64,000 nucleotides of DNA, from contig NZ_CP058561.1 of assembly GCF_018141425.1 (NCBI RefSeq), positions 2,108,001-2,172,000 of the forward strand. The letters are read 5' to 3'. This DNA comes from Vallitalea guaymasensis (GTDB lineage: Bacteria > Bacillota > Clostridia > Lachnospirales > Vallitaleaceae). The notes under the pieces were generated by a model. The model saw only the letters and a list, made by a program, of their open reading frames with translations, was not told the origin of the DNA and searched no databases. The position numbers were made by a program, and so were the translations under genes. Below, piece by piece: positions 9,623 through 19,460 of the stretch (its first letter is position 1; each line of letters opens with the position of its first letter).

Positions 9623-12600
9623 ATGATTAAACGTAAAATTTTTACTATAATACTTATTTGCACAATCCTACTTCAATCAGTATTTATAACTGAAATTTTT
9701 GCAACTGATACGATTGGTACTAATGGGTCTATTCCTTGTGGTGGTAAACCTGGACCAGGAGGAATAAGTCTCGTTCCTTCTTTTAGGGTAAGTATCATAT
9801 CAGAGAAATTTGATGAACCTTTAGATCTATCTCTTGAAAATAAAGAAAATATCGAAAATGATATTATTGCTCACTATTATAACCATATGCCTAATATGAA
9901 ACATTCAATAATATTCTCTCCATATAATCCTAATGACTATGAAAAAAGTGTGTGGTTAGAACCTAGCAAAGCTTTAGTTGGATGGTATCAAGCCTCTTCA
10001 GGAGATCTAAAATACATTGAAAATAAAGCTGATATGCCCTATAAACATAGAAAACTTTTAAAAGGAGAGTCAAATAAAATTTCATCAGGTATTTTTTACA
10101 AAAAATTAATTGAAGGCATTGGTGATAAAAAAGATCTAAAACCTTTAAAAAACGGTAAATGGAAAGAACTGGGAGATACAATAGAAAACAAGGAAGAAAA
10201 GTCAACAAAAGTTTGGAATTATATTCTAGAACACTGGGATGGAACCGGAACAGCTATAGATGATAATATTAGAAATTATACTAATTATGTGGAACCCTAT
10301 AAAACAAATATAACTTTAGCTGAAAAATTGGCTAATGAGGCAGGACATGTTGATTTACTTATGACACTTTATTACCTTTCACCACCTAATCAGCAGTCTA
10401 TATATTATGATGAAATAGAACGTTTCATCCGATTTGAAGGACAAGAAATATGCCCTAGCCTAATAGCAATAGATACTGTTGTTAGAGTATCTGCACCTAA
10501 TTATACTAAATACCCCAGTCAAAGAATCTTTTTACCATCATTCGATTATGTTATGTATGCTGCTGGAGTTACTCCAGAAAACTCTTTCTATAACCCCTCT
10601 GCTCCTGCATTTGAAGTATTAAACAGTACTAATTACAAAAAAGATCATACCTTCAAACTAATAAGTAATCTAGTTCAAAAATCTTTAGATCAAATGCCTA
10701 ATCGTAAACGTACCACGGATTTACGAGGAGATGCTTATCGTAATAATGGATTCTCCTGGGGTTTTGGTGGAGTTACAGGAGATAAATATTTATTGACAGA
10801 TAGAAATTATCCTGATTGGAGAGATTCCTCAGTTAAAAATGGTATTATGGAATCATTAATCTTTTATGGTGATGCTAGAGGTTTTGTTATTGGTGTTTCG
10901 GGTGTTGTTTTTTGTAAAGAAGTCACTCCTACCGGTGGCTTTGAAATAATGACTAACCCAACTGAAAAAGTTACCATTGATAGATATAAGCCTACAATTC
11001 TAGGAGAAAATGTAACTGTGACAATTAAAGGAAAAATATCAGGAGATGAAGAATCCGATTGGATGAAAGCACTTGATAACATAGAAGCTGGTTCGGGCTT
11101 CCCAAAAATAAATATTGATTTGTCTGTTTCTGGTGCAGTAGCGTGCCAAGCAGACACTGAAGCAAATTATTCTTTAGATACAAGTTACCCATATAAAGGC
11201 AATAAAAATTTTGAATTTATTGATAAAAATAAATTACTTAAGTTCCTGAAAGGAGGTTCCATTGAATGGAATCATAATCTAGCAGATTTTAAAATAGAAA
11301 CAGGAACAACATATGAATTTGATTATACCGCTAATATACAAATAAAATTATCCGATGATGAACAAGGATTAATTACGTTAAACGGTATACCAGACAATAA
11401 AGCAAAAAAAATATTTATTGTGCCAGAAATAAAAATTGAAGAGTATAGACAATTCACATCAGAACCTATAGCTTTTTCTGAACTAAAACAAGATTCGATT
11501 TACCATGAAGACTTTGAAGCAATGGCAGGCACACCTACCACAAGAGATCTGTACTTTGCTGTTGGTGGTTCAGAATTTATAGTCGATATCGTAACTAAAT
11601 ATTACATAGACCAAAAGGCAACAAGAAACTATAGAAGCTGGTATTCAGGTACATCTTGTGAATTCAAAGCTGGTGATACAGCTCCAAATAAACCTGTTGG
11701 AAAACAATCAGCTAATATGCATGATGGTGGAAACTATTCCAAAACTTGGACAGGTTCAATTCCTAATGATGCAAAAGCTGTAACTGTACACGGTTCAGGT
11801 GATGTAACTGCTGTATGCCCAGCTAAACCTAATTTAAAAGAATATGAAGCTACTTTAAAAGAAGCAGAAGCTTTTGCTGAGGATATAAATAACACAACAG
11901 TAAGTCACAAGTCCGTTTCCGACAAAAAAATCAGAGAATTCAATAGTTGGGGGGCATCTGTATCTCCCTCTAAGACACTTCCACAAACTACAGATGCAAA
12001 ATCTTCAGCATGGCATACAGAAACATCTGGAACTCCACCAAATCAAACTACTAAAAAAGTAGCTGACCCTACATCCGCAACAGCCACCCCATCAGGACCT
12101 GGTAATTTTACTATAACTGTTACATGGAGTAATCCTCCACATGTAATATGCGGTCCATGTTGTACTCATGAGCTTCCTGGGATAGAAGATACTTGGACAC
12201 AAGAAATAACCTATGATATTCAAAAAATAGAACAAGTAAATGTATGGAAGATTGAAAGAGGATTTGCCGACGGAATGGTCAAACTTCTTGATACAGATGA
12301 AGTAACTGCGACTGTAAAACAAGGAGATCCTAATATCTTCTTTAATATAGCTGTTGAAGAATCATCAGAAGCTGGAAGACTTCGCTACTCTTTAGAACCA
12401 ACACAGCATGATAACGTAGTATGGAATGAAGGTGTAAGAACCAATGCATGTAATGGTATGGGAGATAATGGATGTGGTAAATCACCCGCAAAAGGTGGAC
12501 ATGCCAATAATTGGGCAGATGGTATCCTTTATACTAATAACAAAAATCAGAATATAGAAAACTATCATAAATCTCAATCAGGTGCTAAAGATAAAATAAC

Positions 12601-15600
12601 ACCTGAATGGAATAAATTTGATGAGCGACGTAACACAGAGAATACCGCCACTGTTATATCTGATTTCTTAATTCTACAGACTTCTTCAGGTGATCAATCA
12701 ATCATATACTTTGATAAAGACTCAGAACCTGTAGTCTCACAAAAGAACTTTGAAAAAGTTGTTAATACTGTTGAAGAAATGTGGGAAGATAACCCAGAAG
12801 CAGCCAGCCATATTCTTCCTGAAGAAGTTAATATCGGCTCATACAACGGTGAATTCTTCAATCCTAGGACTAAATATAAAGGAAATGGTGATAAACATAA
12901 AACAATTACTGCTTTAGATAATGATCCTGCTAAAACAATATCCAGACCTCCAAGACCATCTGATTTACTAATATATCAAAAAAACCTTGATATACCAGAT
13001 GCTAAAAAAAATGGTGAATACTTAACTGGTAACGCAAAGGTTTTATATGATAACATACTAAGTCATAAAGGTCAATCTCAGGTATATACTGATACTTACG
13101 ATAATGATTTCAATGCTAGTGGATACGTTTTACCAGCTCCCTACTCTAGATCAGATACTAAAATTAATGACATAGTAATTCACAACCCTGTTTCTGCACA
13201 ATATGCAGTAGTACTCCCCTCAGAGGCTTCAGACCAACGTACTTCTGAATCTATCGTGGGAGGTAATCTTCAAAAAGACATAGAAGAATATGTAACCAAA
13301 CTGAAAGATAATCACCCAAAACAGAATTTTATTGTTAATGGTGATGCTGAAAAAATAGCTAACGATGGATCATTACAAAATTTCAAAGGTGAACCCTCTT
13401 ATAACGAGGATATTTTATTTACTAGAACAATACATCCATCTTATATTATTTCTGGTAAAAGTTCTTTTCAAATAAGCGTCCCTGGTAACTCTAATAAAAT
13501 AGCTAAATATGTAACTATAACATCAGGTATTGAAAACACTAATTATACTTTTACAGGTAAAATAAGTGCTCATAGATGTGAGGGATATTTTGAAATTGAA
13601 GCACTTGACTATCTAGGAAATGTATTAAGAAAGTGGACATCCGACAAACACAATAATAGCTCTGTCATTACTAAAACAATTAATTTTACCACACCTAATG
13701 ATACTGAAAAATTAAAGGTATCCATAGTTAATGGTCTTTCACATAATTCCGTTACGAACCTAAAAGACTGTATTTTTGCTGATGACTTATCTCTGACAAT
13801 GAATGGTGGTAGTTCTGCAGAGTGGATACCTCTATCCTATACTATCTCCCAAGAAACCTCAATCAATAATCCTGATTATGTACCAGGGCATTATGTAGAT
13901 AATCCCAAATACAGACCACCTGTTATACATGATGGAGAGCGTAAAATCTATACTTATAATGGTTCATATTCAACTTATACTGTTCCTATTGACGGTAAAT
14001 ATACGTTAGAAGTATGGGGAGCTGAAGGCGGAAACGGTTCTGGTGGTAAAGGGGGTTATTCATACGGAGAGATAACTCTATCCAAAGATAAACAACTATA
14101 TATCTATCCAGGTGGTAGTAATGGATGGAATGGCGGTGGCTCAGGTCATGGACGTACAAGCCAAGTAGGTGGTGGTGGTTCAGACATTAGATTAAATGGG
14201 AATGCATTAAATAATCGTATTATAGTCGCTGGCGGTGGCGGCGGACGAGGCGATAGAGATAGCGGCTCTAACGGCGGTTATGGTGGATATGGCGGTGGTT
14301 CTTCAGGTGGTTCTGGCGGAGACAGATGTGGTTCTCGTGGTTATGGAGGTACTCAGTCTAGCGGCGGTTCCGGTGGTAGCAATGGTGGTCATAGCGGTGG
14401 TCTTGGCTATGGCGGTTCCAATAACAGTGGTTCCAGTTCCGGCGGCGGTGGCGGTGGCGGTGGCTACTATGGCGGCGGTGCTGGAGGTAATGATTATTCA
14501 CGTTATAATGATAATGATGATTCTGGTGGTGGCGGTGGTTCTGGATATACTGATGGTGTATCTAATGGTTCGATGAAATCTGGTAATCAAACTATGCCAA
14601 AATATTCTGGTGGAGATCAGACAGGTAATAGTGGTCATGGTGTTGTTGTAATTACAGAACCTGATGTATACATTCCTGGTAATGGTGAACCAGAAAAAAT
14701 ATATATCCCTCCAAAAGGTACTCCGAAAATCACTATCTCCTCAGAGATATCAAAAACCATTGCTGAGCCACCTGATGACTGGTATGAAACAATTATTGTT
14801 AAAATACCTGCCTCTGAAATAAAACTTCCTAATGATCAAATTATACATGCAAGTAAATACTTAACCCTTGATTATCCTTTTCAAGTATATTTTCCTAACA
14901 GAGGAGATTTCTATGGTGATGGTTCTCACGGTCTATCAAGAACTACTAACCAAAGAGGTAAGGGCTTTAAAGATTATATGAATACTACAGAATGGACAAA
15001 AGAAAAAATAGCCAAATTTGATTATAACGTCATTTATAATAATAGACTATATCCAGCTGGCTATGAAATACCTCTTGTTGTAGACGAAGATACATATGAT
15101 TTCTATCTTCCACTAGCCAACAAAGAAGCTATCAGTGCAGGTGCTAGATTTTATGCTATTGCAAATAATGGAAATACAGTAGATAACTCATACCCTACTA
15201 ATAAACCAAGAGGTCCTAATAGAAATGCTAAACATTCTGCTTTCAAAATGTACAATATAGATATCATCGGTAGAATAGGTAATCTAGTTATGGAGGATAC
15301 AGGTGATTTTAGGTTCTCTAATATATTCAAACAATCTGTTATTCCAACAGAGTGGTATATACCTAACGTAGTTCCAAAAGTATCAATAGATCAACAAAAC
15401 AACTATTTTGGACCTAGTATAGACATAAGGGGGGAATCTGTTGGACCAACGACCAATTATCTCAACACTTACGGTTGTCTTGATTTTTTACAAAAATCAC
15501 CTTTAAGTTTTCCTCTTTCTCCTTCAAAAAATAATATAGAGGCTTTAGTAAGACAACCTCTAAGAGTGGGCTATCCAATATTTATGGATATTCAAACTAT

Positions 15601-16351
15601 AGGGAACTATTACTCTCTAATGAAGATCACCCCTTATTATTATGGACTAGATATTACTACGGGTAAAATAACACCTGTTGATGTTTATATGAATGTTGAT
15701 GATAAATATCAACCCATCAATATATTTGATAATGTTAAGAAAGATGGTAATATAGCTCCTGTTTACGATTATCCTATAGCGCTAAATTGGGAAGAAGAAG
15801 CACCAAGAAGAAATTATCATACCCAAGAACGAAATATCACTGAATTTGTTAGAGACAATACATACAATGTAGATACAGAAGGAAATGAGATTCCTTTACC
15901 TATACCATTGGGAAAATATCATACTTTTGGTAATGCTCAATCAATGCTGTTAACTGGCAGAAATAGAACATTTATAGGAAGTTCCAATACCTATGGTATG
16001 AATAGAAATCCAGATGATATACTAAGAGAGTATGATTATAATCAGCAAGCTCAGAGATGGCATTTTTCATTTAAATTACCATCATCAGCTATATTTATAC
16101 CTCATGGTTCTAAGATTACAAATGATAACATGGACATAATAATGAACGATAGAAGTGTTATAATAGCCGCAGCTAAAATAATAGTTGGTGGAGATACTTA
16201 TTTTCTAGAGTACAAACACCCAAATGGAAATGGAAGTATAACCTTAGCTGGAAGAACTCATTCCCTTGATAGTATTCCATACAATGTATACGCCGTCTAC
16301 TCATCAGAAAAATCATCTTCTGACGATTTGGATACATCGGGAACTCATTAA
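9623..16351 (+). CDS. Giant secreted protein (2242 residues) with ALK-like Gly-rich domain
   Basis: The start at 9623 follows AAAGGAGG; the ATG at 9602 precedes that site and is rejected. A signal peptide (residues 1-27, ending near IFATDT) is followed by about 1200 residues I do not recognise. These contain Cys pairs and clusters (HVICGPCCTH near 835, NACNGMGDNGCGK near 948). A jelly-roll, carbohydrate-binding-like module lies at about 1230-1400. NPDYV/NPKYR linker repeats follow. A glycine-rich domain (about 1460-1680) has WGAEGGNGSGGKGG, IIVAGGGGGRG and GGGGGGGGYYGGG. The C-terminal module (about 1690-2242) is closely similar to that of the gene ending at 3553, including a YAVYSSEKSSSDDL end. 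It is a paralog of that protein with a longer N terminus. It is probably secreted or surface-displayed; no enzymatic motif was seen. Confidence 0.9.
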   Translation: MIKRKIFTIILICTILLQSVFITEIFATDTIGTNGSIPCGGKPGPGGISLVPSFRVSIISEKFDEPLDLSLENKENIENDIIAHYYNHMPNMKHSIIFSPYNPNDYEKSVWLEPSKALVGWYQASSGDLKYIENKADMPYKHRKLLKGESNKISSGIFYKKLIEGIGDKKDLKPLKNGKWKELGDTIENKEEKSTKVWNYILEHWDGTGTAIDDNIRNYTNYVEPYKTNITLAEKLANEAGHVDLLMTLYYLSPPNQQSIYYDEIERFIRFEGQEICPSLIAIDTVVRVSAPNYTKYPSQRIFLPSFDYVMYAAGVTPENSFYNPSAPAFEVLNSTNYKKDHTFKLISNLVQKSLDQMPNRKRTTDLRGDAYRNNGFSWGFGGVTGDKYLLTDRNYPDWRDSSVKNGIMESLIFYGDARGFVIGVSGVVFCKEVTPTGGFEIMTNPTEKVTIDRYKPTILGENVTVTIKGKISGDEESDWMKALDNIEAGSGFPKINIDLSVSGAVACQADTEANYSLDTSYPYKGNKNFEFIDKNKLLKFLKGGSIEWNHNLADFKIETGTTYEFDYTANIQIKLSDDEQGLITLNGIPDNKAKKIFIVPEIKIEEYRQFTSEPIAFSELKQDSIYHEDFEAMAGTPTTRDLYFAVGGSEFIVDIVTKYYIDQKATRNYRSWYSGTSCEFKAGDTAPNKPVGKQSANMHDGGNYSKTWTGSIPNDAKAVTVHGSGDVTAVCPAKPNLKEYEATLKEAEAFAEDINNTTVSHKSVSDKKIREFNSWGASVSPSKTLPQTTDAKSSAWHTETSGTPPNQTTKKVADPTSATATPSGPGNFTITVTWSNPPHVICGPCCTHELPGIEDTWTQEITYDIQKIEQVNVWKIERGFADGMVKLLDTDEVTATVKQGDPNIFFNIAVEESSEAGRLRYSLEPTQHDNVVWNEGVRTNACNGMGDNGCGKSPAKGGHANNWADGILYTNNKNQNIENYHKSQSGAKDKITPEWNKFDERRNTENTATVISDFLILQTSSGDQSIIYFDKDSEPVVSQKNFEKVVNTVEEMWEDNPEAASHILPEEVNIGSYNGEFFNPRTKYKGNGDKHKTITALDNDPAKTISRPPRPSDLLIYQKNLDIPDAKKNGEYLTGNAKVLYDNILSHKGQSQVYTDTYDNDFNASGYVLPAPYSRSDTKINDIVIHNPVSAQYAVVLPSEASDQRTSESIVGGNLQKDIEEYVTKLKDNHPKQNFIVNGDAEKIANDGSLQNFKGEPSYNEDILFTRTIHPSYIISGKSSFQISVPGNSNKIAKYVTITSGIENTNYTFTGKISAHRCEGYFEIEALDYLGNVLRKWTSDKHNNSSVITKTINFTTPNDTEKLKVSIVNGLSHNSVTNLKDCIFADDLSLTMNGGSSAEWIPLSYTISQETSINNPDYVPGHYVDNPKYRPPVIHDGERKIYTYNGSYSTYTVPIDGKYTLEVWGAEGGNGSGGKGGYSYGEITLSKDKQLYIYPGGSNGWNGGGSGHGRTSQVGGGGSDIRLNGNALNNRIIVAGGGGGRGDRDSGSNGGYGGYGGGSSGGSGGDRCGSRGYGGTQSSGGSGGSNGGHSGGLGYGGSNNSGSSSGGGGGGGGYYGGGAGGNDYSRYNDNDDSGGGGGSGYTDGVSNGSMKSGNQTMPKYSGGDQTGNSGHGVVVITEPDVYIPGNGEPEKIYIPPKGTPKITISSEISKTIAEPPDDWYETIIVKIPASEIKLPNDQIIHASKYLTLDYPFQVYFPNRGDFYGDGSHGLSRTTNQRGKGFKDYMNTTEWTKEKIAKFDYNVIYNNRLYPAGYEIPLVVDEDTYDFYLPLANKEAISAGARFYAIANNGNTVDNSYPTNKPRGPNRNAKHSAFKMYNIDIIGRIGNLVMEDTGDFRFSNIFKQSVIPTEWYIPNVVPKVSIDQQNNYFGPSIDIRGESVGPTTNYLNTYGCLDFLQKSPLSFPLSPSKNNIEALVRQPLRVGYPIFMDIQTIGNYYSLMKITPYYYGLDITTGKITPVDVYMNVDDKYQPINIFDNVKKDGNIAPVYDYPIALNWEEEAPRRNYHTQERNITEFVRDNTYNVDTEGNEIPLPIPLGKYHTFGNAQSMLLTGRNRTFIGSSNTYGMNRNPDDILREYDYNQQAQRWHFSFKLPSSAIFIPHGSKITNDNMDIIMNDRSVIIAAAKIIVGGDTYFLEYKHPNGNGSITLAGRTHSLDSIPYNVYAVYSSEKSSSDDLDTSGTH

Positions 16352-16485
16352 TAATTATTAAAGAAAGAAAAAGCTATCCACAGTGATCATTATAAAAGAA
16401 GAATCATAATTAATTATTTAATACTAGAATAATTTGTACCATCTATGAATAAAATTAAGAGAATACAGTATTAGTAGGTGACTAT

Positions 16486-16995
16486 ATGAGTTATACAACA
16501 GAAGGTCAACCTCAAGGTATAGCCAATAAATTAACCAATTGTATAAGAGAGTCATTGATTTCAGAGATTGTTGCTATTAACCAATATAATTATCATATAC
16601 ATAATAGTACCTGTCCATCCTTAGTTAAACTATGGATGCATATTAGGGATGAAGAGATACGTCACTTTTCTATGTTTTCTGAATTACTTAGAAAATATGA
16701 TCCTATGCAGCAAAAACTGTTTGAGGAGACAAAAGGGCATGTAAATATTGATTACAGCAACTGTTTTTCATTGAAATCAGATACAAGAATTAACATACCT
16801 AATTCTATAAGAAGCGATATTAAGGGAGAATTAGAAGCAGTTATTTTATATGAATATGTACTAACCAGTAATAAATATAGAGATGTATATGAAGTATACA
16901 ACGAAGTCATAAATGAAGAAAAAGAACATTTTGAAGAATTATCTTTCGCTATTAAAGAATACGATACTTCTTTTGGAATAAAAACCCACCTGTAA
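16486..16995 (+). CDS. Ferritin-like/rubrerythrin-type diiron protein
   Basis: The 169-residue product is a four-helix bundle in appearance, with two Glu/ExxH pairs. A Glu in SEIVAINQY is followed by DEEIRHF, and a Glu in GELEAVILYE is followed by NEEKEHFEE. This ligand pattern is that of ferritin-like and rubrerythrin-type diiron sites. The C-terminal rubredoxin domain of full rubrerythrins is absent. The role is probably iron handling or peroxide defence in the cytoplasm. It is a single gene, closed by a strong hairpin. Confidence 0.8.
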   Translation: MSYTTEGQPQGIANKLTNCIRESLISEIVAINQYNYHIHNSTCPSLVKLWMHIRDEEIRHFSMFSELLRKYDPMQQKLFEETKGHVNIDYSNCFSLKSDTRINIPNSIRSDIKGELEAVILYEYVLTSNKYRDVYEVYNEVINEEKEHFEELSFAIKEYDTSFGIKTHL

Positions 16996-17000
16996 AAAGT

Positions 17001-17046
17001 AAAAGGGGCTGTTCACAATAAATTTATTGTGTTACAGTCCCCTTTG
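17001..17046. terminator. Bidirectional terminator
   Basis: AAAAGGGGCTGT pairs with ACAG.CCCCTTT around an inner ACAATA/TATTGT helix. It lies between the convergent ferritin-like and PspC genes. Confidence 0.75.
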
Positions 17047-17057
17047 CTTATATGGTA

Positions 17058-17237
17058 TCACTCGTCTGGAATAACGAATACACAAATAATGTAAGCCCAT
17101 AATCCAGCTCCACCAAATATTATTCCAATAGTAAATAATAATCTAATAATTGTTGGATCCACATCTAAATATTCCGCTATGCCTCCACAGACACCATTAA
17201 TTTTTCTATTTCTTCTAGATTTTACAAGCTTCTTCAT
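17058..17237 (-). CDS. PspC-domain membrane protein
   Basis: This 59-residue protein begins at ATG 17237, with a GGTAGGTGAGG site upstream; a GTG at 17246 is an alternative start. It has the PspC signature: NRKINGVCGGIAEYLDVDP, then IRLLF and one hydrophobic segment ending CVFVIPDE. Single-domain PspC proteins sit in the membrane and are linked to envelope stress, but the exact role is unknown. The gene is transcribed alone. Confidence 0.9.
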   Translation of the reverse strand: MKKLVKSRRNRKINGVCGGIAEYLDVDPTIIRLLFTIGIIFGGAGLWAYIICVFVIPDE

Positions 17238-17265
17238 TATCCTCACCTACCCTGTAATATTATTA

Positions 17266-17970
17266 TTATATCACATCAAAGATTTTACGTATATCACCAT
17301 CTAAAATCTTATATTTAGATGTCACATCTTCTGGTTGTTCACTAGATAAATTAGAATGTATATATAAGGAATCAATACCCATGTCATTGGCACCTTTCAA
17401 GTCAATATAATCATTACCGATAAATAGAGTATCTTTTGGTTCTAGTTGCTCTTTTTCTAAAAAGTATTCGTAGAACTTGGTATCAGGTTTACGTATACCT
17501 ACATCAGACGATATACATATACCATCAAAGTATTTTTTTATACCTAGATATTTGATTTCTGAATTAGCAAATGCTTTCTGTGCATTTGACAATAAATATA
17601 TTTTTTTATCTTCAGCAGCAAGTCTTTCTAGAGTCTCTTTAACACCATCGTATAATCTAATTGACTCTGTTGATAATAATCTAAATGTCTTAGCTGCTTG
17701 TTTTGCTTTTTTCTTTGGTTTTATTCCCTTATCCTTGTACAATTTGAAGAATACATCTTCAATCTCATAATCTGGACATTCATATTTACTATTCATCTTA
17801 ATGAGTTTATTAACTATACTGTGGTACTTTTCCTTAAGTTCTTCCTTTTCATAATGAGCACCATTATAACCGTAATAAATAGCAAACTTTTCCCAAATCT
17901 CATCTTTCTCTTCATTGGTTTCAATATCTATCAAAGTACCATATAAATTAAAAACATAATTATTATACAT
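17266..17970 (-). CDS. HAD-superfamily protein with substituted nucleophile
   Basis: The start at 17970 (MYNNYVFN) follows GGAGG. The 234-residue product shows HAD motif II (YLLSNAQ, Ser), motif III (RKPDTKFY, Lys) and motif IV (FIGNDYIDLKGA). Motif I, normally D-x-(D/Y)-G-T-(L/V), reads FNLYGTLID: the catalytic first Asp is Asn (codon AAT). HAD phosphatases need this Asp to form the phospho-enzyme, so the protein may be inactive, or Asn may deamidate. The overall layout matches phosphoglycolate phosphatase-like or haloacid dehalogenase-like hydrolases with a helical cap. Confidence 0.85.
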   Translation of the reverse strand: MYNNYVFNLYGTLIDIETNEEKDEIWEKFAIYYGYNGAHYEKEELKEKYHSIVNKLIKMNSKYECPDYEIEDVFFKLYKDKGIKPKKKAKQAAKTFRLLSTESIRLYDGVKETLERLAAEDKKIYLLSNAQKAFANSEIKYLGIKKYFDGICISSDVGIRKPDTKFYEYFLEKEQLEPKDTLFIGNDYIDLKGANDMGIDSLYIHSNLSSEQPEDVTSKYKILDGDIRKIFDVI

Positions 17971-18032
17971 CTTAAGACCTCCGTCTAATAATGAAGCGAC
18001 ACATAATCGCAAATGATAACTACCTAGTTTTC

Positions 18033-18062
18033 ATAAGTTGAATGTTATTTTACCCAACTTAT
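18033..18062 (-). terminator. Weak hairpin after the permease gene
   Basis: ATAAGTTG pairs with CAACTTAT across a 14-base loop, about 35 bases past the stop. The T tract is poor, so termination is uncertain. Confidence 0.35.
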
Positions 18063-18096
18063 ACATTTTACCTTTATTTTATAATAAATGCAAATG

Positions 18097-19305
18097 TCAT
18101 TTTTTTAGGTCTATCAGTACTATATTTTTCTTGTCTTGACGTCTTTTTGTCCATCTGTTAATGAATATCTTAACAATTCCACCCATAGGTATAGATAAAA
18201 TTACACCTAACAAACCAAAGAACTTACCAAATACGAACATTGCAAGTAATATGAAAACTGGGTGCATACCAATACTCTTACCTTGGATTTTAGGACTTAC
18301 AAAGACATAATATACCTGTTGTATAATTACGATATATGCTCCCACAAAAAGAGCTTCCTGCCATCCGTCTTTTACCAATGCAATGATTACTGCTGGTATA
18401 ATACCGATCCAAGTTCCCAGATAAGGTATGATATTAGTGTATCCTGCGAATGTACCTACAATAAATGCATAATCAAATTGTATTATTATAAGTGAAATAA
18501 CTGTAACAAAACTTAATAAAGTCAGGTCAATGATTTTTCCACGAATAAAACTAAGGAATACAATATTAATTTCATGTAAGATTTCTTTTAGGCTGTTTTT
18601 CCTCTTGTCATTTAATGTTAATCTAAGGGCATTTTCAAGTAAATTATGGAAGTATTCTTTGTTCATTATAAAATTGAATGCAAATACGAATCCAAAAGAA
18701 ATGTCAATTATATATCTACCTATAGTAGTTACTCTAGCTGTAATAGAAGTTGCAATTTCCTTTATTTGGTTAATAATGCTTATAGATAATTCCTTTAAGA
18801 ATTGTGTAATATTAGCAGCTATACCCATTTTATTAAGGGATTCTTCTATTCCTCCTAATTCTTTGGAATAGTTTTCAAAAGTATCTGTTATCTCTTTAAT
18901 CAATTCAGTAATCTTAAAATCTCTAAAACTACCATTTATCATAACAAAAACACTATTAACAAGTAACGTTAGTATAGTGATTATAGAAACAAGAGTAAGT
19001 ACAAGACTTATACCTCTTACAATAGCTTTCTTTTGTTTTCTATGAGTTCTTTCCCATTTTTTGTTTATTTTTATTTTACTTATGATTTTTTCAAAATATC
19101 TTACAATAGGATTCAGCAGATAAGCAATAACCAATCCCCATAAAAACGGTGAAAGTATCTTAACAATAAACGAAAATGCATCAGAAACACCATTTATCAC
19201 ATCACCAATATTAGTCATGACCAAATAAATGATATAAATGATTACAAAACCTAACGTTATGTATTTGATCTTTTTCATATAACCGTGGTCCAATTTAATC
19301 TTCAT
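18097..19305 (-). CDS. AI-2E family (TqsA/PerM-like) membrane transporter
   Basis: The 402-residue polytopic protein has roughly seven or eight hydrophobic segments. It shows family hallmarks: SPFLWGLVIAYLLNPIV near the N terminus, GKIIDLTLLSFVTVI, YTNIIPYLGTWIGIIPAVI, and a C-terminal HPVFILLAMFVFGKFFGLLG followed by LSIPMGG. The family was named for AI-2 export in TqsA, but members include Na+/H+ antiporters and transporters of unknown substrate, so the substrate is left open. AAAGGA lies 14 bases upstream of the start, a long gap. The next gene on this strand upstream is an orphan response regulator. Confidence 0.92.
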   Translation of the reverse strand: MKIKLDHGYMKKIKYITLGFVIIYIIYLVMTNIGDVINGVSDAFSFIVKILSPFLWGLVIAYLLNPIVRYFEKIISKIKINKKWERTHRKQKKAIVRGISLVLTLVSIITILTLLVNSVFVMINGSFRDFKITELIKEITDTFENYSKELGGIEESLNKMGIAANITQFLKELSISIINQIKEIATSITARVTTIGRYIIDISFGFVFAFNFIMNKEYFHNLLENALRLTLNDKRKNSLKEILHEINIVFLSFIRGKIIDLTLLSFVTVISLIIIQFDYAFIVGTFAGYTNIIPYLGTWIGIIPAVIIALVKDGWQEALFVGAYIVIIQQVYYVFVSPKIQGKSIGMHPVFILLAMFVFGKFFGLLGVILSIPMGGIVKIFINRWTKRRQDKKNIVLIDLKK

Positions 19306-19460
19306 CTAATCTAATACAATCCTTTCATATTATAATAACAACCAATAAGTTAGTACTAATTATATTTTTTACAAATTAAACCTATTTAGTCATACTAATT
19401 AAAGTATCTCACATATTTAGTTGTTATACAAGAATTTTTATGTATTATATATAATTAGGC

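Noticed and set aside
14235-14576. Open frames of Val/Ala-rich sequence inside the glycine-rich domains (also 1572-1868)
   Set aside because: They are frame-shifted readings of GGT/GGC glycine codons within the giant genes.
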